Source: Saccharomyces paradoxus
Lineage: Eukaryota > Ascomycota > Saccharomycetes > Saccharomycetales > Saccharomycetaceae
Direction: 5' to 3'
DNA length: 64,000 bases
Assembly (NCBI RefSeq): GCF_002079055.1
Contig: NC_047493.1
Coordinates: forward strand, 496,001-560,000
The notes beneath the pieces were generated by a model, which saw only the letters and a program-made list of their open reading frames with translations, did not search any database and had not been told where the DNA came from. A program made the translations under genes and the position numbers. Position 1 is the stretch's first letter, and every line of letters starts with the position of its first letter. Positions 1 through 9,759 of the stretch are shown one piece after another.

Positions 1-2
1 TT

Positions 3-368
3 TTAGCTTTGGAATCTGGAGAATATAAGATCTGTTTTCAATCTCAGGTAAAGAACTGGGTAGGTAAAACTAAAACAAAATTGGAAATTGAATTTGAAAT
101 CGGTTTTGAAGCTATGTTGAACTTGCAAAGAAAAGAAAGCTTGGAAAGTTTGCACGGAAAAGTCAGTATATTGAATTCTAAAATTATGGATATCAGAAGA
201 GAGCAACAATTGATGAGAGAACGTGAAGAATCCTTTAGGGACATATCCGAATCTGTGAACTCTCGCGCAATGTGGTGGACAGTAATTCAAGTCACCCTTC
301 TCATTATAGTTTGTGTATGGCAAATCAAAAGTTTGCGTTCGTTCTTTGTCAAGCAAAAAGTTTTATAA
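3..368 (+). CDS. ERP6: p24-family cargo receptor ERP6, 3' part only
   Basis: This is the C-terminal part of a p24 (emp24/GOLD) protein; the start lies before the window. The visible 121 or so residues give the end of the lumenal domain, a heptad-like coiled region (about [20 protein letters not shown]), one membrane helix ([19 protein letters not shown]) and a short cytosolic tail ending KQKVL. p24 proteins cycle between ER and Golgi in COPII and COPI vesicles and select cargo such as GPI proteins; that is family knowledge. The assignment to ERP6 rather than another p24 gene rests on the tail and on its place next to ERG26 and the centromere. The frame is open from base 3, so the TTG at base 9 is not a start. 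Confidence 0.85.
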   Translation, partial: LALESGEYKICFQSQVKNWVGKTKTKLEIEFEIGFEAMLNLQRKESLESLHGKVSILNSKIMDIRREQQLMREREESFRDISESVNSRAMWWTVIQVTLLIIVCVWQIKSLRSFFVKQKVL

Positions 369-667
369 TCGTAAATATCAAGAATTGAACCCAAAACAGA
401 CCTATGTGAGAATTTTGTTATTTCGATGATTTAATTTCAATCTATATACATGCATTATTATCCCGACGCTTCATAGTGTAGTCATTAAATGAGTATATAC
501 ATATATATACTAACCTAGAAGCCATCAAGATGTTTTAGGTTGTTTGTGTTTCAATTCTTATATTCATCTATAAAGACAGAATAAATATATACGGTGCGTA
601 TCAGATATACTATATCGACGTATTATCTTTCCATAATCGGACCAAAGAGCTCTCCTGACTATTGCTT

Positions 668-1717
668 TTACAAACCTTCGTCCATCCAAGCTAACGTTTT
701 GTTGATACCTTCTTCAATACCAACTCTTGGTGTGTAGCCTAGCAACTTCTTGGCCTTCGCAATGTTATGATAACGGTATGCACACACAATCTTGACTCTA
801 AATGGGGTCAAACCTGGCTCTTTACCCAGCATCTTGGATACCCATTCTGAAAGATAACCGGCACAAATTGCAACCGGCCTTTTCAAAACAATAACACGCT
901 TATCAATATGACCATCTGCCTTCCATACAGTACGAGCTAAGGCCCAAAAATAAGTGGGAGTATCATTTGTAATGAAAAAAGTTTCACCAGAGACAGCTGT
1001 TCTTGTTTCTGGATTGAGAAGCTTTTGTGCAGCCAAGACATGAGCGTCGGCAACATTGCCAGCATAAGTCCAATCAAATAAATTATTATTATCACCAATT
1101 TGGAACTTCGATTGTCCCAATTTCGCAACCTGTCTTAGACCAGGAACCAATTGCCTATCACCTGGCCCAAAAATACCAGCTGGGCGAAGAGCAACAGTAT
1201 AGAAACCACTATCTGGATCATTTGCTTTCAGGACCATTTCTTCGGCGATAGCCTTTGTCTCATTATACGCGTCCATAGGAACTTCTGGGATCGGCCAGGT
1301 TTCATCTGCATTGTGCACGTCTTGCCCGTTAAAGATAACACCTGCAGAGGAAGTATATACAAGTATATTAACGCCACATTTCTTGCACATGTCTATCACA
1401 TTACGGGTTCCCTTAACATTCACTATATCATAAATGTCTGGATTTTGACCATGCATTGGAGAAGCACAATGAACAACAACATTTGCTTTACTTTCGTTGA
1501 TAGCATTTTCCATATCATTTGGGGATGTTAAATCACCCTTGTGAAATTTTATGTTATCTACATTAAAAGTGAATTGTTTCGAAAGTTTTTCAGGGAGGTC
1601 CCTAACGTCAAAAATGTGGATGTCTGGTTTGGGATTTATATCAAAGAATTGCTGAATTAAATGCAATCCAAGGAAGCCAGAACCACCGATAATTAAAACT
1701 GAATCTATGTTTGACAT
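668..1717 (-). CDS. ERG26: C-3 sterol dehydrogenase (4-alpha-carboxysterol decarboxylating), ERG26
   Basis: The 349-residue protein is a short-chain dehydrogenase/3-beta-HSD family enzyme. It has the Rossmann NAD-binding loop GGSGFLG (residues 11-17), TSSA (122-125) and the catalytic YNETK (Tyr151, Lys155). In ergosterol synthesis Erg26 oxidises the 3-hydroxyl of 4-carboxysterols with loss of the C-4 carboxyl, acting at the ER with Erg25, Erg27 and Erg28. Length is as expected for the yeast protein. It lies convergent with ERP6 and is the last gene before the centromere on this side. Its promoter must sit in the roughly 280 bases between its start and the CDEIII element. No damage seen. Confidence 0.95.
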   Translation of the reverse strand: MSNIDSVLIIGGSGFLGLHLIQQFFDINPKPDIHIFDVRDLPEKLSKQFTFNVDNIKFHKGDLTSPNDMENAINESKANVVVHCASPMHGQNPDIYDIVNVKGTRNVIDMCKKCGVNILVYTSSAGVIFNGQDVHNADETWPIPEVPMDAYNETKAIAEEMVLKANDPDSGFYTVALRPAGIFGPGDRQLVPGLRQVAKLGQSKFQIGDNNNLFDWTYAGNVADAHVLAAQKLLNPETRTAVSGETFFITNDTPTYFWALARTVWKADGHIDKRVIVLKRPVAICAGYLSEWVSKMLGKEPGLTPFRVKIVCAYRYHNIAKAKKLLGYTPRVGIEEGINKTLAWMDEGL

Positions 1718-1979
1718 ATTTGCCTTTTTGCTTATCCTTTCCAGTTAGAGTTCAGATGGGATTGGACAAAAATTGGCAGCCTGTACGATTGTATATTCTA
1801 TTTTATAGCTGCAACATAATCTTTTCCTTGCAGACTTATATGAGATTTTTAAACGATACCATTTTTCGAGAACAATAAACGATCTATGGGGTCTATCGGA
1901 CCGAGAGATGTAAAATCCATAAACACCGAACAACAAAATAAATTCTAGAAAAAAAAATTCAAGATAAATATTTTTTAAA

Positions 1980-2017
1980 CTTTCCGAACAATTAATAAAA
2001 TTTAATTGTTCGGAAAG
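1980..2017. repeat. Perfect 16-bp inverted repeat across CDEIII
   Basis: The arm at 1980-1995 (CTTTCCGAACAATTAA) is the exact reverse complement of the arm at 2002-2017, with a 6-base A/T spacer. The right arm is the core of CDEIII. The left arm is a second TTCCGAA core facing the opposite way. Confidence 0.95.
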
Positions 2018-2117
2018 CAAAAACATATTTATTCTGAAAATATTCGTTTGATATATAAATTAATAGTTTTTTATATTTTATATATAAAATAAAAAAATAT
2101 TAAAATTTGCACGTGTC
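2001..2117 (-). other. CEN7: Point centromere (CEN7-like), CDEI-CDEII-CDEIII
   Basis: Read on the minus strand, the element begins with a CACGTG core at 2110-2115 (CDEI, Cbf1 site). About 84 bases of roughly 92% A+T follow (2026-2109, CDEII). Then comes TGTTTTTG followed by CTTTCCGAACAATTAA at 2002-2025, which fits CDEIII: TGT.T.TG, the essential CCG, then an A/T tail, the CBF3 binding site. Order and spacing match the Saccharomyces point centromere. Its place between ERG26 and EFM5 is that of S. cerevisiae CEN7. The CDEI flank departs from the usual RTCACRTG by one base. The CDEIII core is one arm of a perfect inverted repeat. Confidence 0.93.
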
Positions 2118-2220
2118 TATGAGGAACAATAACAATTGTTATATAGCAACTGTTATAGATAATTTTATGTAATCTACGTAATTCAGAAATATTTTGACCC
2201 TTTTTAGGCTCCTAAGAAGT

Positions 2221-3117
2221 CTAAGAGGCAAATTTCCATGAATCACACTCAAAATTTGCGTAACATCTAAATTCATTGCTCAAACCATTAGAATGCTCAG
2301 GAAGAAAAGTTGTGATTCTTGTATCCGAATAAACATTGGATATGACTTCAGACATTCTTTCACCTGTACAACTAATGAGGCGGTGCTTAGAAACTCCATT
2401 CTTAGTTTTAGAGTTGTCATTTGGTGCTAATAAGGACTTTGCAGTGATAGAGGCTATTTTACATCAGTGAATGGCAGTTAGTAAGACGAAAGGTTATTGG
2501 TAAGAGAGAAAAGATCAAGGGAGATATGTTTATAATACATACATTTTGTTTGGCAATCTTCATTCAAAAAAGGTGGGTCAATTAACAATCTGTCAACTTT
2601 CCCCTTAATTTGATCACTGAATTCCAGTGGTTTGTTGTAATCATAGAAAAAAAAATGATCTTTTCCAGCTAACAACTCGAATCTCCTATCAAACTCGAAC
2701 AAGTAAATATGTTCAGTCGGAATTTCACTGACAGGTTTCTTTTGAATAGCAGCATAGACAGATGGCGCACTAACTATTGCGATTACAGTATTTTCATCAG
2801 CACCTTCTAATATGGCATCTGCTAAAATTGCGGCTGTTTCATCACTGTACCAAAATTGGGAGAGCTGCCAATCTTCCTTGAAGAGTTTCATCCCTTCTTC
2901 TTTTTTCTTCTTTTGGAAGTCTTCATCAGTTTGGTCGTAGAGCTTTTGGAAGACTTCTTGATGTTGTTGTTCCTCTTTTTTAAATTCTTCAAGGGCAGCG
3001 AGGGCATTAGCAGAAAGTGTCCTGTTAATTTTATATTAGTTAGTATTTTTGCCTTCCTTTATCGGAACTAGTTTATACGTACAATTCATAATCGGAATCG
3101 GAGTCGCAGTTGGACAT
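2221..3117 (-). CDS. EFM5: eEF1A lysine methyltransferase EFM5, three exons
   Basis: Spliced on the minus strand: exon 1 3083-3117 (MSNCDSDSDYE plus two bases), intron 1 3022-3082 (61 nt, donor GTACGT, TACTAAC branch point, CAG end), exon 2 2543-3021, intron 2 2454-2542 (89 nt, donor GTATGT, TACTAAC, TAG), exon 3 2221-2453. The joined frame is 248 codons and ends NFECDSWKFAS, as in the yeast protein I remember. It is a seven-beta-strand methyltransferase with the N6-adenine-MTase-like motif DPPF (in LLIDPPFLNEDCQTK) and methylates a lysine of elongation factor 1A. An exon-2 frame read without splicing runs into intron 2 and stops, so the splicing call matters. Boundaries are inferred from consensus sites and frame. 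Confidence 0.92.
2454..2542 (-). other. EFM5 intron 2 (89 nt)
   Basis: Donor GTATGT, branch point TACTAAC and acceptor ATAG are present on the minus strand. Splicing restores the frame DCQTK-SSITAK across the junction; unspliced reading ends in a stop within the intron. Confidence 0.9.
3022..3082 (-). other. EFM5 intron 1 (61 nt)
   Basis: Donor GTACGT, branch point TACTAAC and an AACAG acceptor are all present on the minus strand. Removal joins GAATT to GACAC, giving the expected ..DYELTLSANA.. reading. This is near the lower size limit for yeast introns. Confidence 0.88.
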
Positions 3118-3563
3118 TTTATCAGTGATTCTTTGCGTTGCGTTAAAATATACAATGGCAGGCTTGTATATTAGTGAGGATGATGAATTTTTTAGTTCCT
3201 CCAGTTCAAAAAAATTTTGTAAGATTTAACCGGCATGACGTTCAGCGATGCAGATGAAAAAAGAAGCCCCGAATGAAACAAAGCATTCAAATAAGCATGT
3301 CAGGTCGTACATTGAGCAACTTACGCCCTACAAAATAACGATAATATTTACTTATGTACAATTTCCACCTTGGATTTTGCAGCATCACAAAGAGTGAAAA
3401 TATAAGCTACTTGGGAGATTAGCGGTTTACCAGCACTTAGCATTTGCGTAATTTACGAAAGTACCTCTCGAGATTCTATTTTATGTACCAAGTTTCACGA
3501 TGCATGATCATTTGACTCGACAATGTCGATCTCATAATAGTAACAAAAAGCATTTCCTGAAGT
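3118..3563. other. EFM5 promoter and SWC4 3' region
   Basis: 446 bases between the EFM5 start and the SWC4 stop. I see no ORF of note, RNA gene or clear factor site. Confidence 0.4.
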
Positions 3564-4991
3564 TCACTTGGTGATAGACATACCAGCCTCGTATTTGTCG
3601 ACGTGTTTTTTTAAGTCGATAAGGGTATTGATTTTTTTCAAGAGCTCCTCTTGTCTTTCCATTACATCATATGAAGGCATCACAGGGCGAGAAGGTAACG
3701 ATAGTTCTTGGAGGATGGCAAGAATTTTGTTCTGTAGCGCAGGTTTAAAGGTTGATAATTTTGTAGATCTTAAGTATACACCCGGCGATAGCTTCTCACC
3801 ATGCGTAATCACACCCAGCGCCTTCCTTTCATCTGAATTAAAATCTTTCAGCAATTGTTCGGCGTATGCGCTTTCGGATTTTCTTTTGAGCGCCGTTTGC
3901 ATCTCTTGCCTTTGTCTTTTGGTTTTCTTAGGGGAGAGATTTTCCTTGACCTCCAGTTTTTTCACATTCATTTGTTGAAGTTGTCTATGTTGGGCAAACT
4001 GCTGTTGCTGCTTCATCCAGGGATTTTCAGGGATGTTCGAATCGTGCTTGCGCTTTCTAGTTTTGTCCGCTAGAAGTGCATTATATAACTGAGACATTCC
4101 CTGAGATGTAAGGTATTGTGTAATTGTCTGATCTGAATGTGGCGAATCTAATAGTCGGAGCAGTGATTCCCTTTCTGCGAGTGTTCTCTTGGCAGCCATT
4201 TCAAATTTTTTTGACTCTACTACGAGTGCCTCCTCTTCAGCAATTTCTGCTGCGGAACGAGAGAGAAGACGCTGTAAATATTTCTTCCTTTCTATCTCCT
4301 TCTCAGCTGAAAAATTCAGAGAAGATAAAAGCGGATTGCTAGGATTACTTGCCTTGAAATAGTTCCTACATATATGGTAAAATTTTTCTTTGAGATCTTC
4401 AAGTGTTCTTGAATCATTATAGTTGTATCTATCGAAGATTAAGAACCAACGTAGATCATACTTTCTGCAGAGATTGAAAAGATATTCTATTTCTTCAAAG
4501 GTCCAGCTATTTTTATCTTCATTCTTCTTTTCATTTGTAAAGTTGTCATTGGAATTTTTTTCATTTTCCACGCTTTTTTGATTTCCTGTCTCATTCATAA
4601 AAGCCTCGTACTCTTCCTTTTTGAATGATGGAATAGATAAGTGCTGATTGAACTTAGAATATGTCGATTCCTTTGGTGTATCTCCTATTAGTTCTTTGGA
4701 ACCCTTGACCCAATGGCGCAAAGTCACAGAGCTATTGGCTTTGAACTCTACAAATGACCAGGGAGATGGTTTGGACGTCGAAAGCATCTTTTCTTTGAAG
4801 TTATTTCCGGATTGAATAACGACGGGCGGTTGATTTTCCCCCAATAAGTTAAATAGTTCTCTTTGCATGCCCGTAACCTGGGGCTTGGCTCGGTTGGCTG
4901 CCGAGGATGAAGGCACTGATATCTGGCCATTTGTTGGACTTCTAGATCTTTGTTTAATATTTAGCACATCAAATATATCTGAAGATGACAT
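3564..4991 (-). CDS. SWC4: SWR1/NuA4 chromatin subunit SWC4
   Basis: The 475-residue protein has a SANT/Myb-like domain at about residues 162-212 (SWTFEEIEYLFNLCRKYDLRWFL..). A charged helical middle follows with Lys/Arg-rich stretches, and a C-terminal helical region (LSLPSRPVMPSYDVMERQEELLKKINTLIDLKKHVDKYEA). Swc4 (DMAP1 in animals) is an essential subunit shared by the SWR1 complex, which deposits H2A.Z, and the NuA4 acetyltransferase; that is family knowledge. Length matches the S. cerevisiae protein within a residue. It is divergent from CUL3, with 220 bases of shared promoter. Confidence 0.93.
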   Translation of the reverse strand: MSSSDIFDVLNIKQRSRSPTNGQISVPSSSAANRAKPQVTGMQRELFNLLGENQPPVVIQSGNNFKEKMLSTSKPSPWSFVEFKANSSVTLRHWVKGSKELIGDTPKESTYSKFNQHLSIPSFKKEEYEAFMNETGNQKSVENEKNSNDNFTNEKKNEDKNSWTFEEIEYLFNLCRKYDLRWFLIFDRYNYNDSRTLEDLKEKFYHICRNYFKASNPSNPLLSSLNFSAEKEIERKKYLQRLLSRSAAEIAEEEALVVESKKFEMAAKRTLAERESLLRLLDSPHSDQTITQYLTSQGMSQLYNALLADKTRKRKHDSNIPENPWMKQQQQFAQHRQLQQMNVKKLEVKENLSPKKTKRQRQEMQTALKRKSESAYAEQLLKDFNSDERKALGVITHGEKLSPGVYLRSTKLSTFKPALQNKILAILQELSLPSRPVMPSYDVMERQEELLKKINTLIDLKKHVDKYEAGMSITK

Positions 4992-5211
4992 GTTACCTGT
5001 AGTGTTTCTCTCAAATATTTTGGTATCATCGAAAGAATATGTTGTGTATGCTTATTGCTCTTAAAAATACAAAGGCTGTAAATTGCTTGTTAAGATGTTA
5101 CCCGGAATTGAAACACTTCACTGAATAACTTCTGAAGTATGTATTCTAATCTAATTGTATATAAAACGTACTCCAAAGGGGCTAAACCAATCCAAAATTA
5201 AGCAGTAGTAC

Positions 5212-7446
5212 ATGATTACTAATAAGAAAATAAAGATAAATGTTCCAGAAAAACTCGGCCTGTCGGAACAATCTTTTGAGGAATCGTGGGAAATAGTTAA
5301 ATATGCCATTGATCGCATTTACGGCGATGACATAGCCGACCTTTCGTTCGAACAAGTGTACAGGACCATTTATACTGTGGTTCTAAATAGAAAGGGGTCG
5401 ATACTTTATAACAAATTGCAAACTTATCTAATCCAAAAACTAAGTTTCTTAAGGGAAACGACAATCAAGGACAATGCGCATGATTATGAATTTCTCGAAA
5501 CAATGGCACGATTGTGGGAAACGCAATGCCATTGCTTTAAAATCACGGGAGACCTAATGATGTATATGGATAAAGTGTATTGCAAGCCAAATAGATGCTT
5601 GGAGGTATATGACATGTGCCTCGATCTTTTTCGGATCGAAATATTACAAAAATGCTCTTCTTCTCTCATTTCAGCACTAATATCTGATATAGAAAGCATT
5701 CGTGATTTGGGATCCGTCGATTCCAAACACACTAGTCTGTGGAAGGTATTAATAGGAATGATGGAGACATTACATGACAATAGGGATAGTTTTTTCTTGA
5801 CTGATTTTGAGCCCGTCTTAATTAGCACTACAGAAGAGTACTATAATAAAGCTATTGATATTAAATTGTTAACGCCAATTGACAGCCTGGAAAAAATCAG
5901 GAAGTTGAGGCAGTTTGAAAATATGCTCGACTCTTCTTTTTTAAATGTGGATTCTCATAATAAGTTGAAAACTGTGTTAGGAAATGTTCTCATATGGGGA
6001 AAGTTGAGTGATGTTATTGAGGATTTAACGCATGAAGCAATGGAGCTTTCAGATGGAAAGCTGCTTCAAGAAATCTATGATTTATCAAGCGAAGAAAAAT
6101 ATCGCAAAACTATCATTGAGTCTATCAAGTCCTACATTGGCAAAAACGCCATAAAAATTCCTTTTAAGGAAGGCAGTCGCAAGAAAGGGCAGAATGCGAT
6201 CACTTGGTCGTCAGAGACTGTGAGATTATATCACAGTCAGCACTTGTTTTTGGAAAATATTAAATTTGGTTCAATTCGTCTTAACAATTTGACTGCGGAC
6301 ATATCCGTTGCAATACTTAACGATGTTTTCTCGATGTATTTCTCTAAAGAAGGAGCATTACCATCGGAATACTTTTCCACCTACGTGGACTACTGTATGA
6401 AACGAGCAAAGGAAAACGATGCCGAGGTAGTGAAAATCAAGCAAGAGTTGCTTGATAGCACCAAATTAATCGGATTGCTAACCGAGAAGGATATATTCGA
6501 AAAAACTTATAAAAAGCAACTCTCCAGAAGATTATTGCAACAAAGGTCTTTAGTAGAAATTGAAAAGTGGATGGTACAAATGATAAAGAAGGTTTTGGGA
6601 ACTTTTTTTACCTCAAAAATGGAGATAATGCTGCGAGATATATCTTTATCTTCTGAAATATTCCAAGCATTCAAAAACTCAACAGCAAACAGCATAGAAT
6701 ATTTGAGTTTTGTGCCACAAGTTTTGACGAGAACGAGTTGGCCCTTTCAAAGTACTAACCCAATTGACGAAACCATTTCACTACCTCCTAGGATGTCACA
6801 AATCTTAGCTGCCTTTGAGGGCTACTACTCCTCAAAATACAAAGAAAGGGTGCTAAAGTGGGCTCATCATTTAAGTGTGATTGAGATTGGCTGCCAGTTC
6901 AATAGCGGTTATTACGAAATAAGCTTTTCTGTTTATGCTGGAGTTATTTTCCTTTTATTTGAGGATTACGAAGAATTAACGCTGGGAGAGATATATGAAC
7001 TAACTCATATTCCTGAAGGTGATGTTAACTCACTTGTATTGTCAATGTCGACAATACCCAGATGCAAGATTTTGAAAAAGTCATCAAATTCAGGAATTAT
7101 TAAATTCTCTGTTAATTATTTCTTTTCTTCTCCAAACAGGAAAGTGAAAGTTCCGGTCATTGCAGGCCCTATACTATCTCACAAATCTGATAACTTGGCA
7201 ACTCCAAGTTCTGTAGATACCTATGATAATGAAATTATTATGGAGCTTAATGCTACTATTGTTCGTATCATGAAAACAGAAGGTAAGCTAAACCATCAGC
7301 AGTTACTTGAAAGAGCTACCAAGCAGTCACGGCCTCGGTTCAGTCTTACACCGAGCCTCTTTAAACGAAGTATCCAGCTCTTAGTGGAGAAAGAATACAT
7401 TCAGAGAGATGCGGATGATGCTTCTTATTACCATTACCTTTCTTAA
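5212..7446 (+). CDS. CUL3: Cullin CUL3 (ubiquitin ligase scaffold)
   Basis: The 744-residue cullin has N-terminal helical cullin repeats, a cullin-homology region in the second half (..LLTEKDIFEKTYKKQLSRRLLQQ.. near residue 430) and a C-terminal winged helix. The neddylation/Rub1 segment IVRIMKTEGKLNHQQLLE starts at about residue 683, putting the modified lysine at about 688. Cullin-3 scaffolds RING ubiquitin ligases and in yeast acts with Elc1 in degrading stalled RNA polymerase II (Rpb1). The cullin-domain core looks shortened and diverged relative to animal CUL3, as is usual for the yeast protein. No disruption seen. Confidence 0.93.
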   Translation: MITNKKIKINVPEKLGLSEQSFEESWEIVKYAIDRIYGDDIADLSFEQVYRTIYTVVLNRKGSILYNKLQTYLIQKLSFLRETTIKDNAHDYEFLETMARLWETQCHCFKITGDLMMYMDKVYCKPNRCLEVYDMCLDLFRIEILQKCSSSLISALISDIESIRDLGSVDSKHTSLWKVLIGMMETLHDNRDSFFLTDFEPVLISTTEEYYNKAIDIKLLTPIDSLEKIRKLRQFENMLDSSFLNVDSHNKLKTVLGNVLIWGKLSDVIEDLTHEAMELSDGKLLQEIYDLSSEEKYRKTIIESIKSYIGKNAIKIPFKEGSRKKGQNAITWSSETVRLYHSQHLFLENIKFGSIRLNNLTADISVAILNDVFSMYFSKEGALPSEYFSTYVDYCMKRAKENDAEVVKIKQELLDSTKLIGLLTEKDIFEKTYKKQLSRRLLQQRSLVEIEKWMVQMIKKVLGTFFTSKMEIMLRDISLSSEIFQAFKNSTANSIEYLSFVPQVLTRTSWPFQSTNPIDETISLPPRMSQILAAFEGYYSSKYKERVLKWAHHLSVIEIGCQFNSGYYEISFSVYAGVIFLLFEDYEELTLGEIYELTHIPEGDVNSLVLSMSTIPRCKILKKSSNSGIIKFSVNYFFSSPNRKVKVPVIAGPILSHKSDNLATPSSVDTYDNEIIMELNATIVRIMKTEGKLNHQQLLERATKQSRPRFSLTPSLFKRSIQLLVEKEYIQRDADDASYYHYLS

Positions 7447-8041
7447 TGACTCGTAATGAAAATCACAGGTATCATATCTGCTGAATATAATATTATTATA
7501 GATAGACAGTTCCTATTCAACTGCTAGAAGCGAACACTATTCTTTTTTTATTTGCTTGGACAATATAAAACAATCTTCAGAGAAATATGCGTCGCTACTG
7601 ACTGAAAATTCACCCTGCGTTCCTAAACGGGACTTCCAAAATCGTTATAGTATAATTACATACCTCAGTAAACTTATAATGTAATGCGGTATAGATAATG
7701 CATATTGATAATATTAAAATATTATTACGTTTCAATATATTCCCATAAAATTTCGGGGAATTTGTTGAGCTAACCGATCTCCTTCTTGAACATTAAGCAA
7801 GTTATGAATCGTTTTCAAACGTGCGTAACCTGTTTCAAGAGACACTATTATCGACGGCAGCGTTATGCTCCGTTTTTCAGATGCTTGGCGGCCGTATTTC
7901 ACTTTTCTTTGGTAAAAAATATATGTTGAAATTTTACGGTATAAGAGAAGCTCACCAATATCTACATCAATAAAGCGGTACTTTTGAATTCGGCAATCTT
8001 TCCAAGTTGTCAAGTCTTGGACTTTTCTTTTATTTGATAGT
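7447..8041. other. CUL3-PEX31 intergenic region
   Basis: 595 bases containing the CUL3 3' end and the PEX31 promoter. A minus-strand frame (7732-8121) overlaps the PEX31 start and looks like chance. No clear factor sites noted. Confidence 0.4.
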
Positions 8042-9430
8042 ATGAGTGAAATAAGTAATGAAAATTTAGAGCCAAACCAAATTATAGTAGCTGAGTCTGC
8101 AGAAAGCAAGAATAAAGGCATTCGTAGCGCTTTGAGAAAACGAAGAGGTAAATTAAGCGCCCAAACTTATGAGGAGGATCAAGAGGCTATTTTATCGTCT
8201 CCTTTATTGACCTCAACACCTAAAACAGTCTCCAGATCACTAGTGAGGTTGTACCCATATTTAATCGTTGTGGATAACTTTCTGAGTATCATCACTTGGT
8301 CCAATGACAATATCGCTGCGAACTTGCTTGGAATATTCGTATTTACGGTTTGTGTTCTATACTTCGGGTTCATTACGAAGTATTTTGGACATGTAATGAT
8401 CGTTGGTATAATATGGGTATATCTTTTAATTGACAAGCACGTTCAGGAAACGATGGCATCTTGCCCTTCATTAGATGATATAATACACGTTATGGATAGG
8501 GTTTCTATGAAGTCTAGTGCTGTGTTATCTCCTATTACAATTTTAAGCGGTCAGGATGTTAGAAGGCTGTTATTCACCATTGCTTTCTTATCCCCAGTTT
8601 ACATTTTTCTTACGATGTTTGTGCTATCTCCAAACTATTTAATGTTAATAGGAGGTCTGTACGTGCTTACGTACCATTCTAAACTAATCCGAAGAATGAG
8701 AAGATATTTATGGAAATTCCGTGTCGTTAGGTTACTTGTATTCTTCATAACAGGATTAGATCTTGGAGGACCAGATAATAATAAGCGCTTGTTTGCTTCC
8801 GTTAACAAGAAAATAAGGTCCTTTGTTTGGAATGAGGTAGGTAATACATCTAACACTAAAAAGACTGTACTTTTTAAGGTTGCTCTTTTTGAAAACCAAC
8901 GTCGCTGGCTTGGTATCGGATGGACATCAACTATGTTGAGCTATGAAAGGGCATCTTGGACAGATGAATTTCTAAATACTTCCCCAAGCCCAGAAGTGTT
9001 TACTTTACCGGAGGAGCAGTCCGGAATGGCATGGGAATGGCACGATAAAGATTGGGTGCTCGATCTAACAAACGATGGAATCATCCAGCTTCCTGCTTCT
9101 GCTATCAAGACGAAAGCTAAACCAGGTGCAGATGAAGGTTTCATATATTATGATAATACTTGGAATAATCCCTCCGCAACGGATACATATAAAAAGTACA
9201 CAAGAAGGCGGAGGTGGATTAGGACTGCAACGGTAACCACGACGTATGACGATGAACCTATTGTAGAGAAAGCTACAACGACTTCCCCTGATTTGAAGAG
9301 CGAAGGAAATGATAGAGTTAGAAAAAGGAAAGTTTCATTTAGTGCAGCAAATGAAGTGCATATTATACCTTCCTCGGATAGTAACAAATTAATAGAAATG
9401 TCCGATATTTCAATGACTTCTCCACAATGA
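8042..9430 (+). CDS. PEX31: Peroxisome/ER membrane protein PEX31 (Pex30 family)
   Basis: The 462-residue protein has a reticulon-homology-like hydrophobic region: membrane segments at about 80-130 (NLLGIFVFTVCVLYFGFI, MIVGIIWVYLLI) and 180-210 (LLFTIAFLSPVYIFLTMFVLSPNYLMLIGGLYVL). A C-terminal dysferlin-like (DysF) domain follows from about 270, with the family's Trp-rich strands (RRWLGIGWTSTMLSYERASWTDE, GMAWEWHDKDWVLDL, FIYYDNTWNNP, RRRRWIRTA). Pex30-family proteins sit at ER-peroxisome contacts and control peroxisome number and size. PEX31 is chosen over PEX30 or PEX32 mainly by position. The acidic tail is probably disordered. Confidence 0.9.
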   Translation: MSEISNENLEPNQIIVAESAESKNKGIRSALRKRRGKLSAQTYEEDQEAILSSPLLTSTPKTVSRSLVRLYPYLIVVDNFLSIITWSNDNIAANLLGIFVFTVCVLYFGFITKYFGHVMIVGIIWVYLLIDKHVQETMASCPSLDDIIHVMDRVSMKSSAVLSPITILSGQDVRRLLFTIAFLSPVYIFLTMFVLSPNYLMLIGGLYVLTYHSKLIRRMRRYLWKFRVVRLLVFFITGLDLGGPDNNKRLFASVNKKIRSFVWNEVGNTSNTKKTVLFKVALFENQRRWLGIGWTSTMLSYERASWTDEFLNTSPSPEVFTLPEEQSGMAWEWHDKDWVLDLTNDGIIQLPASAIKTKAKPGADEGFIYYDNTWNNPSATDTYKKYTRRRRWIRTATVTTTYDDEPIVEKATTTSPDLKSEGNDRVRKRKVSFSAANEVHIIPSSDSNKLIEMSDISMTSPQ

Positions 9431-9759
9431 ATGCATGGCATATGGACAACAATGCCTGCGCTGGTCAGCGTAAGGGCACACGGCAGTTCAGAGACTTCTT
9501 TTATTGACCAAACGGAGCATAAAATTCAACTTTGTCCTTCATCGTATCTGCGTGTCTATTAGTAAGTGCTCCGTCAGCCTCCTGTTCCAACAAGCTTTTC
9601 TCTAAGGAACTTCAATGCACCTAAATACATATGTACAGATAGTTAAAAGTAATAGAAAAATAATTATTCAAGCAAAATTGTAAAATTTAAAAAGAGTAGA
9701 TATAGGGGTAAAAAAACCGTGTAGATATAAAAGAATAATGAGAAAAATCTAGTTATCAA
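9431..9759. other. Convergent 3' region of PEX31 and TFG2
   Basis: 329 bases between two convergent stops, with AT-rich tracts typical of 3' end formation. No gene seen. Confidence 0.4.

Larger units (their letters stand above)
1718..2220. other. Centromeric intergenic region between ERG26 and EFM5
   Basis: This AT-rich gap holds the point centromere, described separately, between the start of ERG26 and the stop of EFM5. A 93-codon minus-strand frame crosses part of it (1745-2026) but overlaps CDEIII and has low-complexity content, so I do not treat it as a gene. Confidence 0.7.

Noticed and set aside
1745-2026. 93-codon minus-strand frame over the centromere edge
   Set aside because: Overlaps CDEIII, low complexity, no family features.
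7732-8121. 129-codon minus-strand frame at the PEX31 start
   Set aside because: Overlaps the PEX31 coding start and has no recognisable domain.
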